Assembly: GCA_019120375.1 (NCBI GenBank)
Contig: DWVE01000011.1
Location: forward strand, 1-64,000
DNA from: Allofournierella_A excrementavium
GTDB taxonomy: Bacteria > Bacillota > Clostridia > Oscillospirales > Ruminococcaceae
Length of the DNA stretch: 64,000 nucleotides
Direction of reading: 5' to 3'
This document shows positions 1 to 8,059 of the stretch, in pieces. The translations under genes were made by a program, and so were the position numbers. Under the pieces are notes generated by a model. It was not told the DNA's origin, made no database searches, and worked only from the letters and a program-made list of their open reading frames with translations. Positions within the stretch are counted from its first letter, which is position 1. Every line of letters begins with the position of its first letter.

Positions 1-693
1 CGTTTTTCCATCCGCAAGAACCAGGCGGAGCTGATGCTGGACACCAGCGGCGACGGCCTGCACAAGCGGGGCTACCGGCGCAACGCCACCGGCGCGCCCA
101 TCAAGGAGACGCTGGCCGCCGCCATCGCCGACCTGGGCCGCGTGCGGCGGGACACGCTGGTGGCCGACCCCTTCTGCGGCAGCGGCACCCTGGTCATCGA
201 GGCCGCCCAGAAGGCGATGAACATCGCCCCCGGCCTGCGCCGCCGCTTCGCCGCTGAGCAGTACAGCTTCTGCCCGCCCGCCGTCTGGGCCGCCCAGCGG
301 GAGAAGGCCCTTTCGGAAATTCGCAAGGACGCCGCCTTCGAGGGCTGCGGCTTTGACATCGACCCCGCCGCCGTGGAGCTGGCGGCCCACAACGCAAAGC
401 TGGCCGGCGTGGGCGAGCGTTGCCGGTTCGCCGTGGCCGACGTGGCGGACTTTGCCCCCGTCCCGGAGCAGACGGTGCTCACCAATCCCCCTTACGGCGA
501 GCGGCTGGGGGACCTTTCCGAGGCCGCCCGTCTGGCGGGCACGCTGGGCGCGCGCCTTGCCGCGAACCCGGTGAAGGGCGCTTACGTCATCACCGCCGAC
601 GCCGACTTTGAAAAGCACTTCGGCAAAAAGGCGGCCCGCCGCCGCAAGCTCTACAACGGCATGATCCCCTGCCAGGTGTACATGTATTATTGA
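1..693 (+). CDS. Class I SAM-dependent RNA methyltransferase, C-terminal part (RlmL/YpsC-like)
   Basis: The frame is open from base 1, so the gene begins before the window; 230 C-terminal residues are visible. The Rossmann-type methyltransferase domain shows DPFCGSGT at visible residues 56-63 and the N6/N2-adenine or guanine type motif NPPYGERL at about 162-169. This combination is typical of the RlmL/YpsC (UPF0020) family, which methylates guanine N2 in 23S rRNA and usually carries an N-terminal THUMP domain; that part would lie upstream. It ends next to a strong bidirectional terminator. Which rRNA position it modifies cannot be told from this fragment. Confidence 0.85.
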   Translation, partial: RFSIRKNQAELMLDTSGDGLHKRGYRRNATGAPIKETLAAAIADLGRVRRDTLVADPFCGSGTLVIEAAQKAMNIAPGLRRRFAAEQYSFCPPAVWAAQREKALSEIRKDAAFEGCGFDIDPAAVELAAHNAKLAGVGERCRFAVADVADFAPVPEQTVLTNPPYGERLGDLSEAARLAGTLGARLAANPVKGAYVITADADFEKHFGKKAARRRKLYNGMIPCQVYMYY

Positions 694-723
694 CGCGCCG
701 CCCCGCAGGCGGAAAAACGCAAA

Positions 724-759
724 AAAGGACCGCCGCCCCGGCCGGGGCGGCGGTCCTTT
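724..759. terminator. Bidirectional intrinsic terminator
   Basis: A perfect inverted repeat of about 16 bp arms (AAAGGACCGCCGCCCC and its complement) sits between the convergent methyltransferase and cysteine-synthase-like genes. A-runs on the left and T-runs on the right let it serve both strands. Confidence 0.85.
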
Positions 760-761
760 CC

Positions 762-1667
762 TCATTCATACAACTCCCTGCCGCTGAACACGCACAGGGC
801 GCTTTTGGCCTTGCCCTGTTCCAGCAGCGTGCGGGCGGCAAAGAGCGTTGCCCCCGCGCTGGGCGCGGCGGGAATGGCGTCGGTGCGCAGCACGTCCCGG
901 GCGGCCCGCAGCGCCTCGCCGGTGGCCACCGCCACCACCCGGTCCACGATGTAGGGGTTGTAGTTCTGGGGCACAAAGCCGGCCCCGAGCCCCGGGATGC
1001 CATGGCGGCCGATGAACCCGCCGCCGATGGCCTGGCTCTCATAGGGCTCCACCGCCACCATGCGGATGTGGTTGGTCCAGGCCTTCACATGCTCGCCCAC
1101 TCCGGTCACCGTGCCGCCGCTGCCCACCCCCGCCACGATGGTGTCGATGTCCTCGCCGCCGTGGGTGGCCTTCAGGATGGCCGGGCCGGTGATGCGCCGG
1201 TGGTATTCCGGGTTGTCGTCGTTGTTGAAGTAGTCCAGGTAATAACCGCCCTTTTCTTCGGCGGTGCTCAGGGCCTTTTCCCGGGCGGCCTTCCGGCGGG
1301 ACATGCCCTCCGGGCACAGCACCAGCTGGGCCCCCAGCCGCTGCAGCAGCTTCTGCCGCTCGCCCGGCAGGGTGGGGGAGACCACCAGATACACCGGGTG
1401 GCCGCTGCGCCTCGCCGCGATGCACAGCGCCGCCGCAAAGGTGCCGCCGCTGGCTTCCACCACCGGCTGGCCCTTTTTCAGGTCGCCCCGCTGGGCCGCC
1501 AGAGCCAGCATGCCTTCCGCAAGGCCGTCCTTGGCGCTGCCGGTGGGGCCCGCAAAGTCCAGATAGGCAAAAATGCGCCCCGGCACCTCAAAGCGGGCGG
1601 TGTAGCCGGTGAGCTCCACCACCGGGCAGGCGTAGAGGTACTGGTAGTAGTTCTTGAACACTGCCAC
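762..1667 (-). CDS. Cysteine synthase-family PLP enzyme (divergent)
   Basis: A fold-type II PLP enzyme of 301 residues, the usual size for O-acetylserine sulfhydrylase. The PLP lysine is likely in PTGSAKDG near residue 41, the phosphate-binding loop in GVGSGGTVTGV, and EPYESQAIGGG matches the conserved C-terminal part. The usual substrate loop SGNTG is replaced by SGGTF, so the substrate may not be O-acetylserine. I chose the GTG at 1667 because it follows an AAAAGGGGG ribosome binding site and lies downstream of a good promoter (-10 at 1697-1702); the open frame extends further up to 1772 but would cross that promoter. It ends at the shared terminator. Family is sure, exact reaction is not. 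Confidence 0.8.
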   Translation of the reverse strand: MAVFKNYYQYLYACPVVELTGYTARFEVPGRIFAYLDFAGPTGSAKDGLAEGMLALAAQRGDLKKGQPVVEASGGTFAAALCIAARRSGHPVYLVVSPTLPGERQKLLQRLGAQLVLCPEGMSRRKAAREKALSTAEEKGGYYLDYFNNDDNPEYHRRITGPAILKATHGGEDIDTIVAGVGSGGTVTGVGEHVKAWTNHIRMVAVEPYESQAIGGGFIGRHGIPGLGAGFVPQNYNPYIVDRVVAVATGEALRAARDVLRTDAIPAAPSAGATLFAARTLLEQGKAKSALCVFSGRELYE

Positions 1668-1696
1668 GGCCCGCCGCCCCCTTTTGCCATAAATTA

Positions 1697-1724
1697 CTTT
1701 TATTATAGCAAATGCGACCCTTCC
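1697..1724 (-). promoter_or_regulatory. Sigma-A promoter of the cysteine-synthase-like gene
   Basis: On the minus strand TTGACG is followed by a 16-bp spacer and TATAAT, about 30 bp before the GTG start at 1667. It lies inside the extended open frame and is the reason for the shorter start. Confidence 0.75.
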
Positions 1725-1804
1725 GTCAATGCGCCGCCCCCCTTCGCGGCCCAGCTTTCTGCACTTTTTCACAAAATGCGGCCCTTCTTTTTGTTCAATG
1801 CCTC

Positions 1805-1833
1805 TTGACAGGCGGCGGTTGTTTTGCTATAAT
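1805..1833 (+). promoter_or_regulatory. Consensus sigma-A promoter of ylxM-ffh
   Basis: TTGACA (1805-1810), a 17-bp spacer and TATAAT (1828-1833): both boxes match consensus exactly. It lies about 50 bp before ylxM and should drive the ylxM-ffh pair strongly. Confidence 0.9.
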
Positions 1834-1886
1834 GTGGGCTGTAAAGCAAAAACCTTTACAAACCTCGCGAAAGGATGGGCTGCCCC

Positions 1887-2252
1887 GTGGCAAAGAACCT
1901 GGAGATCTCTTTTCTGCTGGATTTTTACGGCGACGTGCTCACCGAGCGCCAGCGCGAGGTGATGGAGCAGTACTACAACGACGATCTGTCGCTGGCCGAG
2001 ATCGCCGATAACTTCGGCATCACCCGCCAGGGCGTGCGGGACTCCATCAAGCGGGGCGAGGGCATCATCCTCGACCTGGAGCAGAAGGTGGGCTTCGCGG
2101 CCCGCTACCGGGCGGTGCAGCAGGGCGTGGCCCAGCTGGAGAGCCTGGCCCGCTCCATCCGATTTGCCAACTCCAACTCCTACTCCCCCAACGCGGAGAT
2201 CGAGCGGGACGTGGACCAGATGCTGGAGGAGATCCGGCGCATCACCGACTGA
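1887..2252 (+). CDS. ylxM: YlxM/p13-family DNA-binding protein (SRP-associated)
   Basis: Small basic-acidic helical protein of about 121 residues with a sigma-70 region 4-like helix-turn-helix: LTERQREVMEQYYNDDLSLAEIAD continues into FGITRQGVRDSIKRG. This is the UPF0122 (YlxM) family, which in Firmicutes sits directly before ffh and modulates SRP/FtsY GTPase activity. The GTG at 1887 is preferred because AAAGGA at 1870-1875 is spaced for it; the in-frame ATG at 1875 overlaps that ribosome binding site. It is followed by ffh after 20 bp, forming an operon from the promoter at 1805-1833. Confidence 0.9.
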   Translation: MAKNLEISFLLDFYGDVLTERQREVMEQYYNDDLSLAEIADNFGITRQGVRDSIKRGEGIILDLEQKVGFAARYRAVQQGVAQLESLARSIRFANSNSYSPNAEIERDVDQMLEEIRRITD

Positions 2253-2272
2253 GAAGGGGGTCTTGAAACACA

Positions 2273-3598
2273 ATGGCATTTGAATCCCTTTCCCAGCGCC
2301 TGGGCGGCGTGTTCAAGCGCCTGCGGGGCAAAGGCAAGCTCACCGAGGCGGACATCAAGGCCGCCATGCGCGAGGTGCGCATGGCCCTGCTGGAAGCCGA
2401 CGTCAACTACACGGTGGCCAAAAGCTTCATCGCCCAGGTCACCGAGCGGGCCATGGGCCAGGAGGTCATGGAAAGCCTCACCCCCGCCCAGCAGGTCATC
2501 AAGATCGTCAACGAGGAGCTCACCACCCTCATGGGCGGCGAAGAGGCCGCCCGCATCCACATCAAGTCCAAGCCTCCCACGGTCATCATGCTCTGCGGTT
2601 TGCAGGGCAACGGCAAGACCACCCATGCTGCCAAGCTGGGCAAGTGGTTTTTGAAGGCCGGGCATCGGCCGCTGCTGGTGGCCTGCGACGTTTACCGCCC
2701 CGCGGCCATCGATCAGCTGCAGGTGGTGGGCAAGCAGGCGGGCGTGCCGGTGTTCACCATGGGCACCGAGAAGCCCGAAGTCATCGCCAAGGCGGCGGTG
2801 GCCCACGCCAAGGACTACGGCAACGACATCGTCATTCTGGATACCGCCGGCCGTCTGCATGTGGACGAAGCCCTGATGGCAGAGCTGGGCCGCATCCGTG
2901 AGGCGGTGACGGTGGACGAGGTTCTGCTGGTGGTGGACGCCATGGCCGGCCAGGACGCGGTGAACGTGGCCAAGGCCTTCAACGAGGCGGTTGCCGTGGA
3001 CGGCATCATCCTCACCAAGACCGACGGCGACACCCGCGGCGGCGCGGCCCTCAGCGTGAAGGCGGTCACCGGCAAGCCCATCAAGTTCCAGGGCACCGGC
3101 GAAAAGCTGGACGACCTGGAGGTCTTCCACCCCGCCCGCATGGCCAGCCGCATTCTGGGCATGGGCGACGTGCTCACCCTCATCGAGAAGGCCCAGGAGA
3201 CCCAGGACCAGAAGAAAGCCGCCGAGACCGCCAAGCGCATGATGGACAGCAAGTTCGACATGAACGACATGCTGGACCAGCTTGCCCAGATGAAAAAGAT
3301 GGGCGGCGTTTCCGCCATGCTCTCCATGCTGCCGGGCGGCGCAAAGGTCAACCCCGACGACGTGGACGAAAAAGCCTTCGTCCGGGTGGAGGCCATCATC
3401 CTCAGCATGACCCCCGCCGAGCGGGCAAAACCCGCCATCATCAACCCCAAGCGCAAGCGGCGCATCGCCGCCGGCAGCGGCACCTCTGTGGAGGAGGTCA
3501 ACCGCCTGCTGCGCCAGTTCGAGGCCATGCAGAAGCTGATGAAGCAGGTCAAGAAGAACCCCCGCGCCTTTGGCCGGCGCATGAACATGGGTTTTTAA
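2273..3598 (+). CDS. ffh: Signal recognition particle GTPase Ffh
   Basis: SRP54 homologue that binds signal peptides emerging from the ribosome and delivers them to FtsY at the membrane. It has 441 residues, normal for the family. Order: N domain (1 to about 85), NG GTPase domain with GLQGNGKT (109-116), DTAGR (about 189-193) and TKTDGDTRGG (from about 248), then a methionine-rich M domain (about 300-441) with MKKMGGVSAMLSMLPG and the RNA-binding helix around GSGTSVEEVN. The P-loop has Asn where Ser is more usual (GLQGSGKT), which still fits GxxGxGKT. ATG at 2273 follows GAAGGGGG. The 4.5S RNA gene is not visible here. Confidence 0.98.
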   Translation: MAFESLSQRLGGVFKRLRGKGKLTEADIKAAMREVRMALLEADVNYTVAKSFIAQVTERAMGQEVMESLTPAQQVIKIVNEELTTLMGGEEAARIHIKSKPPTVIMLCGLQGNGKTTHAAKLGKWFLKAGHRPLLVACDVYRPAAIDQLQVVGKQAGVPVFTMGTEKPEVIAKAAVAHAKDYGNDIVILDTAGRLHVDEALMAELGRIREAVTVDEVLLVVDAMAGQDAVNVAKAFNEAVAVDGIILTKTDGDTRGGAALSVKAVTGKPIKFQGTGEKLDDLEVFHPARMASRILGMGDVLTLIEKAQETQDQKKAAETAKRMMDSKFDMNDMLDQLAQMKKMGGVSAMLSMLPGGAKVNPDDVDEKAFVRVEAIILSMTPAERAKPAIINPKRKRRIAAGSGTSVEEVNRLLRQFEAMQKLMKQVKKNPRAFGRRMNMGF

Positions 3599-3623
3599 AA
3601 AAAGCCCTTCCAATCTTGATAAA

Positions 3624-3667
3624 ACCTCTGGGGCCCAGCGGGCGTTTGCCCGGGGCCGGGGTTTTAT
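3624..3667 (+). terminator. Possible terminator or S16 leader hairpin
   Basis: AAAACC... and ...GGGGTTTT flank GC-rich arms (GGGGCCC, GGGGCC) between ffh and rpsP. The pairing is imperfect and the T-run short, so it may be a weak terminator or a leader structure for the ribosomal protein gene. A TAGAAT-like -10 follows at the end of this stretch. Confidence 0.35.
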
Positions 3668-3717
3668 AGAATAAACGCCCAGCCAATGGGCCCCGATTTT
3701 AACAGGAGGTGACAGGA

Positions 3718-3960
3718 ATGGCTGTCAAAATCAGACTGCGCCGCATGGGCGCCAAGAAGGCTCCGTTCTATCGTGTTGTGGTGGCGGATAGCCGCTTCCC
3801 CCGCGATGGCCGCTTTATCGAGGAGATCGGTTATTACGATCCCACCAAAGAGCCCTCTGTGATCAACATCGACGCCGAGAAGGCCAAGAAGTGGATCGCC
3901 AACGGCGCTCAGCCCACCGACACGGTGCGCGTTCTGCTGAAGAAGTCCGAGATTCTGTAA
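3718..3960 (+). CDS. rpsP: Small ribosomal subunit protein bS16
   Basis: 80-residue ribosomal protein of the 30S subunit. The N-terminus AVKIRLRRMGAKKAPFYRVVV and the motif DGRFIEEIGYYDPT are diagnostic. The ATG at 3718 follows an ideal AGGAGGTGA site; an in-frame GTG at 3709 overlaps that site and is rejected. It heads the classical Firmicute order rpsP-khpA-rimM-trmD, which ties ribosome assembly to tRNA modification. Codons are more ribosomal-like (cgt, ggc, aag) than the neighbours. Confidence 0.97.
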   Translation: MAVKIRLRRMGAKKAPFYRVVVADSRFPRDGRFIEEIGYYDPTKEPSVINIDAEKAKKWIANGAQPTDTVRVLLKKSEIL

Positions 3961-3981
3961 CAGGCAATGGAGGACGTCAAA

Positions 3982-4215
3982 ATGCAGGAGTTGCTGCTTG
4001 CTGTGGCCCGGGGACTGGTGGATGAGCCCGACGCGGTGACCGTCACCGTGGACGATCCCCGTGAGGACGGCACCATCGTCTACCACCTGAGCGTGGCCGA
4101 AGGCGACATGGGCCGTGTGATCGGCAAACAGGGGCGTATTGCAAAGGCGATCCGCGTTGTGATGCGCGCCGCCGCCGTCCGCAAGGGGCAGAAGGTCCTG
4201 GTCGAGATCGACTGA
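3982..4215 (+). CDS. khpA: KH-domain RNA-binding protein KhpA
   Basis: 77-residue single KH domain protein with the GxxG-type loop VIGKQGRIAKAIR, where nucleic acid is bound. KhpA (YlqC) forms a complex with KhpB/Jag in Firmicutes and affects cell elongation and small-RNA binding. GGAGG at 3969-3973 is well spaced for ATG 3982; the in-frame ATG at 3967 overlaps this site. It lies 21 bp after rpsP and before rimM, its usual place. Confidence 0.93.
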   Translation: MQELLLAVARGLVDEPDAVTVTVDDPREDGTIVYHLSVAEGDMGRVIGKQGRIAKAIRVVMRAAAVRKGQKVLVEID

Positions 4216-4241
4216 CCTTTTGCCGCCCAGGCACAAGACCG

Positions 4242-4270
4242 ACAGGGCCCTTTGTCTCAAAGGGCCCTGT
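4242..4270 (+). terminator. Intergenic hairpin between khpA and rimM
   Basis: A perfect 13-bp stem (ACAGGGCCCTTTG and complement) with a 3-base loop, but only a poor T-run after it. It may attenuate or stabilise mRNA rather than stop transcription fully. Confidence 0.5.
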
Positions 4271-4293
4271 TCCCATTTCAAGGGGGTATCCTC

Positions 4294-4824
4294 ATGCAAG
4301 AATATCTCGAAGCCTGCAAGGCGGTCACCACCCACGGCATCGCCGGCGAGGTGAAGGTGGAGCTCTGGTGCGACAGCGCCGCCTTTCTGTCGGGCTTTTC
4401 CCGCCTTTACCGCGGGCCCCAGGGGCAAAACCCCATCGGCCTTGTGAAGGTGCGGCCCCACAAGAACATGGCCCTGCTCACGCTGGAAGGGGTGCACGAC
4501 CCCGAGACCGCCCGCGAGCTGGTGGGCACCGTGTTCTACATCGCCCGCGCCGAGGCGAAACTGCCCAAGGGGCATTACTTCAAGGCGGACCTTCTGGGCC
4601 TGCCGGTGGTGGACGCCGCCAGCGGCCGCGTTTACGGCACCATCACCTCCGTCACCCATCCCGCCGCCCAGGACATCTACACCGTGCGGGACGAAAACGG
4701 CGCCGAGACCCTGTTCCCGGCGGTGAAGCCCTTTTTGAAGCAGGTGGACCTGGAAAACGGCCGCGTGCTGGTGGAGCCCATCCCCGGCATGTTCACCGAG
4801 GCCGAGAACGGAGACCGCCCATGA
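4294..4824 (+). CDS. rimM: 16S rRNA processing protein RimM
   Basis: 176-residue 30S maturation factor that binds S19 during assembly of the 3' domain of 16S rRNA. N-terminal RimM domain with YLEACKAVTTHGIAGEVKV, then a PRC-barrel-like C-terminal domain (KGHYFKADLLGLPVVD, HPAAQDIYTV, LFPAVKPFL). Start ATG 4294 follows AAGGGGGT; an in-frame TTG at 4252 would start in the preceding hairpin. Its stop overlaps the trmD start (ATGA), so the two are translationally coupled. Confidence 0.96.
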   Translation: MQEYLEACKAVTTHGIAGEVKVELWCDSAAFLSGFSRLYRGPQGQNPIGLVKVRPHKNMALLTLEGVHDPETARELVGTVFYIARAEAKLPKGHYFKADLLGLPVVDAASGRVYGTITSVTHPAAQDIYTVRDENGAETLFPAVKPFLKQVDLENGRVLVEPIPGMFTEAENGDRP

Positions 4825-5543
4825 GCATGCGCATCGACATCGCCACCCTCTTCCCGGACATGTGCCAGCAGGTGCTGGACGAGAGCATCCTGGGCCGGGC
4901 GGCCCGCAAGGGCCTCATCGAGACCCACTGCCATCAGATCCGGGACTACACCCTCAACCGCCAGAAGCAGGTGGACGACTACCCCTATGGCGGCGGCTGT
5001 GGCATGGTGATGAACGCCCAGCCCATCTACGACTGCTGCCAGGCCATTCTGGCCCAGTTCGAGGAGCAGGGCCGCCCCCGGCCGCATATCGTGTTCATGA
5101 CCGCCGCCGGCCAGCCCTACACCGAGCAGGTGGCCAAGGAGCTGGCCGCCGAGGACGGCCTCATCCTGGTCTGCGGCCACTATGAGGGCATGGACGAGCG
5201 GGTCATCGAGGAACTGGCCGACCGGGAAATCTCCATCGGCGACTATGTGCTCACCGGCGGCGAGCTGGCCGCCCTTGTGGTGGCGGACAGCGTGCTGCGC
5301 CTGCAGCCGGGCGTTCTGGCCGAGCCCCAGGGCTACCAGGAAGAGAGCCACTGGAACGGCCTGCTGGAATATCCCCAGTACACCCGCCCCGAAGAATGGC
5401 GGGGCCGCAAGGTGCCCGAGGTGCTGCTCAGCGGCCACCACGGCAACATCGACGCATGGCGCGCGAAGATGAGCCTGGAGCGCACGAAACAGCGCCGCCC
5501 GGATTTGTACGAAAAGCTGCCCGATGCGCTCAAAAAAGTTTAA
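4821..5543 (+). CDS. trmD: tRNA (guanine37-N1)-methyltransferase TrmD
   Basis: 240-residue SPOUT-family methyltransferase that makes m1G37 in tRNAs and prevents +1 frameshifting. The trefoil-knot AdoMet site is visible in ILVCGHYEGMDERV and EISIGDYVLTGGELAA; the N-terminus MRIDIATLFPDM is typical. The start ATG 4821 overlaps the rimM stop. The long frame upstream of it is rimM read in another phase. rplS, which often follows trmD, is not here; an AT-rich promoter region for ptsH comes next. Confidence 0.97.
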   Translation: MSMRIDIATLFPDMCQQVLDESILGRAARKGLIETHCHQIRDYTLNRQKQVDDYPYGGGCGMVMNAQPIYDCCQAILAQFEEQGRPRPHIVFMTAAGQPYTEQVAKELAAEDGLILVCGHYEGMDERVIEELADREISIGDYVLTGGELAALVVADSVLRLQPGVLAEPQGYQEESHWNGLLEYPQYTRPEEWRGRKVPEVLLSGHHGNIDAWRAKMSLERTKQRRPDLYEKLPDALKKV

Positions 5544-5683
5544 AATGAGAATCGATACCATTTAAGTTTAAAACTTTTGGAACAAACCCATCATATTGTT
5601 GAAAACTAAATGGAGGAAATGCACAAAGAAACGTTTCCAGTATTTTCGGCTTTTGCCAAACTGACAAAATTTCCCGAACGCTA

Positions 5684-5712
5684 TCGACAACCGCCAATGA
5701 ATGGGATATTAT
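5684..5712 (+). promoter_or_regulatory. Promoter of ptsH within an AT-rich 216-bp intergenic region
   Basis: Bases 5544-5759 hold no gene. TCGACA (5684-5689), a 17-bp spacer and TATTAT (5707-5712) make a good sigma-A promoter about 48 bp before ptsH; an overlapping TATAAT occurs at 5710-5715. The region is far more AT-rich than its surroundings. Confidence 0.65.
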
Positions 5713-5759
5713 AATATCAAACCCGTTCAAAATTCTTTTTGAGTAGGAGTGTATGAACC

Positions 5760-6023
5760 ATGTTTGTGAAAGAAGTTACCGTTGAGAATCAGGTTGGCCT
5801 GCATGCCCGTCCGGCTACTTTCTTCATTCAGAAGGCCAACGAGTACAAGTCCTCCATCTGGGTCGAGAAGGAGGAGCGCCGCGTCAACGCGAAGAGCCTG
5901 CTGGGCGTTCTGAGCCTGGGCATCGTGGGCGGCACCACCATCCGCATCATTGCCGACGGCGCCGACGAGCAGGACGCTGTGGAAGGCCTGATCGCGCTGG
6001 TCAACTCCGGTTTTGCCGAGTAA
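5760..6023 (+). CDS. ptsH: Phosphocarrier protein HPr
   Basis: 87-residue cytoplasmic phosphocarrier of the sugar phosphotransferase system. The phosphorylated His15 is in GLHARPA and the regulatory HPr-kinase site Ser46 is in NAKSLLGVLSLG, so it keeps both the transport and the catabolite-control functions; Crh paralogues lack the histidine. GTAGGAGTGT precedes the ATG at 5760. It is monocistronic: own promoter upstream, terminator right after; ptsI is not adjacent. Confidence 0.97.
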   Translation: MFVKEVTVENQVGLHARPATFFIQKANEYKSSIWVEKEERRVNAKSLLGVLSLGIVGGTTIRIIADGADEQDAVEGLIALVNSGFAE

Positions 6024-6044
6024 TTTCTTTTTTCATTCATAAAC

Positions 6045-6072
6045 AAAAAGGGCGGAGCATTCCGCCCTTTTT
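6045..6072 (+). terminator. Intrinsic terminator after ptsH
   Basis: AAAAAGGGCGGA, 4-base loop, TCCGCCCTTTTT: perfect stem with a T-run. Confidence 0.9.
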
Positions 6073-6145
6073 CCTTTCCCGGCGCACCTTGTAATGGGGG
6101 CGGCGGCGGGATATAATAAGGCCGGACGAAAGGGGGCGCACCGCC

Positions 6146-8011
6146 GTGACCAAGGCCGAACTGTACGAAAAGGCAAAAATGCTGCCGCTGCTGCCGGGGG
6201 TCTACATCATCCGGGACAAGCGGGACGAGATCATCTACATCGGCAAGGCCAAGCGGCTGCGCACCCGGGTCAGCCAGTATTTCCGGGAGGGCGTGCCCCA
6301 CGACGCGAAGGTCACCCAGATGATCGAGCACGCCTTCACCTTTGACGTCATCGTCTGCCAGAGCGAGTTCGAGGCCCTGGTGCTGGAGGCCAGCCAGATC
6401 AAGGCCCACACCCCGAAATACAACATCCTGCTCAAGGATGACAAGGGCTACAGCTACGTCAAGATAACCAGGGGCGACTATCCCCGCATCTCGGCGGCGC
6501 TGCAGAAGGACGACGACGAGGCCGACTACATCGGTCCCTTCACCAGCAGCTTCGCGGTGCGCCAGATGGTGGAAACGGCCCAGGATTCCTTCCTGCTGCC
6601 CCGCTGCAACCGGCGCTTCCCCGAGGACATCGGCAAGGGCCGCCCCTGCCTCAACGCCCACATCGGCAAGTGCATGGCGCTGTGCAGCGGCAAGATCAGC
6701 AAAGAGGTCTATAACGAGGCGGTGAAGGGGGCCGTCCAGCTCATCCGCCACGGCAAAAAGGACATCCTCACCACCATGCGCCGCCGGATGGAAGAGGCCG
6801 CCGAACGGCTGGACTTCGAGCAGGCCGCCCTTCTGCGGGACCAGATCGCCGCGGTGGAAAAGGTCTCCGCCGGCCAGAAAGTGGTGGTGGACGAGACGGT
6901 GGAGATGGACGTGATGTCCTTCGCCGCCTCCGGCACCTCCAGCTGCGCCGCCATTTTGCGCTACCGGCGGGGCCGCCTCGCGGACAAGCGGGAATTCGTC
7001 TTTAAAGGCAGCACCGACCTGGACGCCCTGCGGGAGGAATTTCTGCCCCGCTACTATCTCTACGGCGGCGAGATACCCCGCCGCATCGCGGTGGACGCGC
7101 TGCCCGAGGCCGCCGAGGCCCTGGAGCAGCTGCTGACCGAGACGCGGGGCGCCAAGGTGCAGCTCTATGTGCCCCAGCGGGGGGACGTGGCCCAGCTGGT
7201 GACCATGGCCTACACCAACGCCGTGGAGCGCCTCGCCCGGGAGAGCGGCCGCACCGACCGGGGCCAGCGCCTGCTGGACGAGACCGCCGCCCTGCTGGGC
7301 CTTGCAAAGCCGCCCCACGTCATCGAAAGCTACGACATTTCCAACTGGGGCGATGGCACCAGCGTCTGCGGCATGGTGGTGTTCCAGGACGGAAAACCCC
7401 TGAAAAGCGGCTACCGGCGCTTCAAGATGCGCACGGTCCTGGGCACCGACGACTTTGCCAGCATGGCCGAGGCCCTCTCCCGGCGGGCCGGCGAGTATGA
7501 GAAGGGGACGGCGGGCCAGTTCGGCGTGCTGCCGGACCTCATCCTGCTGGACGGCGGCAAGGGTCAGGTGAGCGCGGTGAAAGCCGCCCTGACGGGCACG
7601 GCCCTGGCGACGGTGCCCCTCTTCGGCATGGTCAAGGACGACCACCACCGCACCCGGGCCATCGTCACCGCCGACGGCGGCGAGATCGCCGTCAGCATGC
7701 ACCGGGGCGTGTTCACCTTCCTCGCCAACATCCAGGAGGAGGTGCACCGCTTCTCCATCGAGTACCAGCGGGCCAGCCAGAAGAAAAAGTCCTATGCCTC
7801 CAGCCTCACCGCCATCCCCGGCGTGGGCCCCGCCACCGCCAAGGCGCTGCTGACCCAGTTCAAAACGGTGGGCGCGGTGCGTGAAGCATCCGTGGAGGAA
7901 CTGGAGCAGGCCAAGGGCGTGGGCAGCGCCGCCGCCCGGCGCATCTTCGACTGGTTCCACGGCGGCCCCGCCCTTGACAAAGACCCCGGAACGGGGGATA
8001 ATGAACCATAA
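6146..8011 (+). CDS. uvrC: Excinuclease ABC subunit C
   Basis: 621-residue nuclease that makes both incisions in UvrABC nucleotide excision repair. Domains in order: GIY-YIG nuclease (about 15-95; GVYIIRDKRDEIIYIGKAK), Cys-containing region, UVR motif for UvrB binding (about 213-240; RMEEAAERLDFEQAALLRDQI), RNase H-like 5' nuclease domain with YDIS near 396 and DLILLDGGKGQ, and tandem helix-hairpin-helix at the end (LTAIPGVGPATAKALL). The GTG at 6146 follows AAAGGGGGCG, and a TATAAT lies about 30 bp upstream (6112-6117) with no clear -35. The promoter of rsmD is inside its 3' end. Confidence 0.96.
   Translation: MTKAELYEKAKMLPLLPGVYIIRDKRDEIIYIGKAKRLRTRVSQYFREGVPHDAKVTQMIEHAFTFDVIVCQSEFEALVLEASQIKAHTPKYNILLKDDKGYSYVKITRGDYPRISAALQKDDDEADYIGPFTSSFAVRQMVETAQDSFLLPRCNRRFPEDIGKGRPCLNAHIGKCMALCSGKISKEVYNEAVKGAVQLIRHGKKDILTTMRRRMEEAAERLDFEQAALLRDQIAAVEKVSAGQKVVVDETVEMDVMSFAASGTSSCAAILRYRRGRLADKREFVFKGSTDLDALREEFLPRYYLYGGEIPRRIAVDALPEAAEALEQLLTETRGAKVQLYVPQRGDVAQLVTMAYTNAVERLARESGRTDRGQRLLDETAALLGLAKPPHVIESYDISNWGDGTSVCGMVVFQDGKPLKSGYRRFKMRTVLGTDDFASMAEALSRRAGEYEKGTAGQFGVLPDLILLDGGKGQVSAVKAALTGTALATVPLFGMVKDDHHRTRAIVTADGGEIAVSMHRGVFTFLANIQEEVHRFSIEYQRASQKKKSYASSLTAIPGVGPATAKALLTQFKTVGAVREASVEELEQAKGVGSAAARRIFDWFHGGPALDKDPGTGDNEP
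7974..8002 (+). promoter_or_regulatory. Promoter of rsmD inside the uvrC 3' end
   Basis: TTGACA (7974-7979), 17-bp spacer, GATAAT (7997-8002). It lies within the last codons of uvrC and gives rsmD its own start about 50 bp downstream. Confidence 0.8.
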
Positions 8012-8059
8012 ACTCAGCGCGGCCCAATGCGGCCGCGGGCAGAAAGGCAGGGATGAAAC

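Noticed and set aside
4368..4820. N-terminal extension of trmD
   Set aside because: This part is rimM read in another phase; the real trmD start at 4821 overlaps the rimM stop and gives the family N-terminus.
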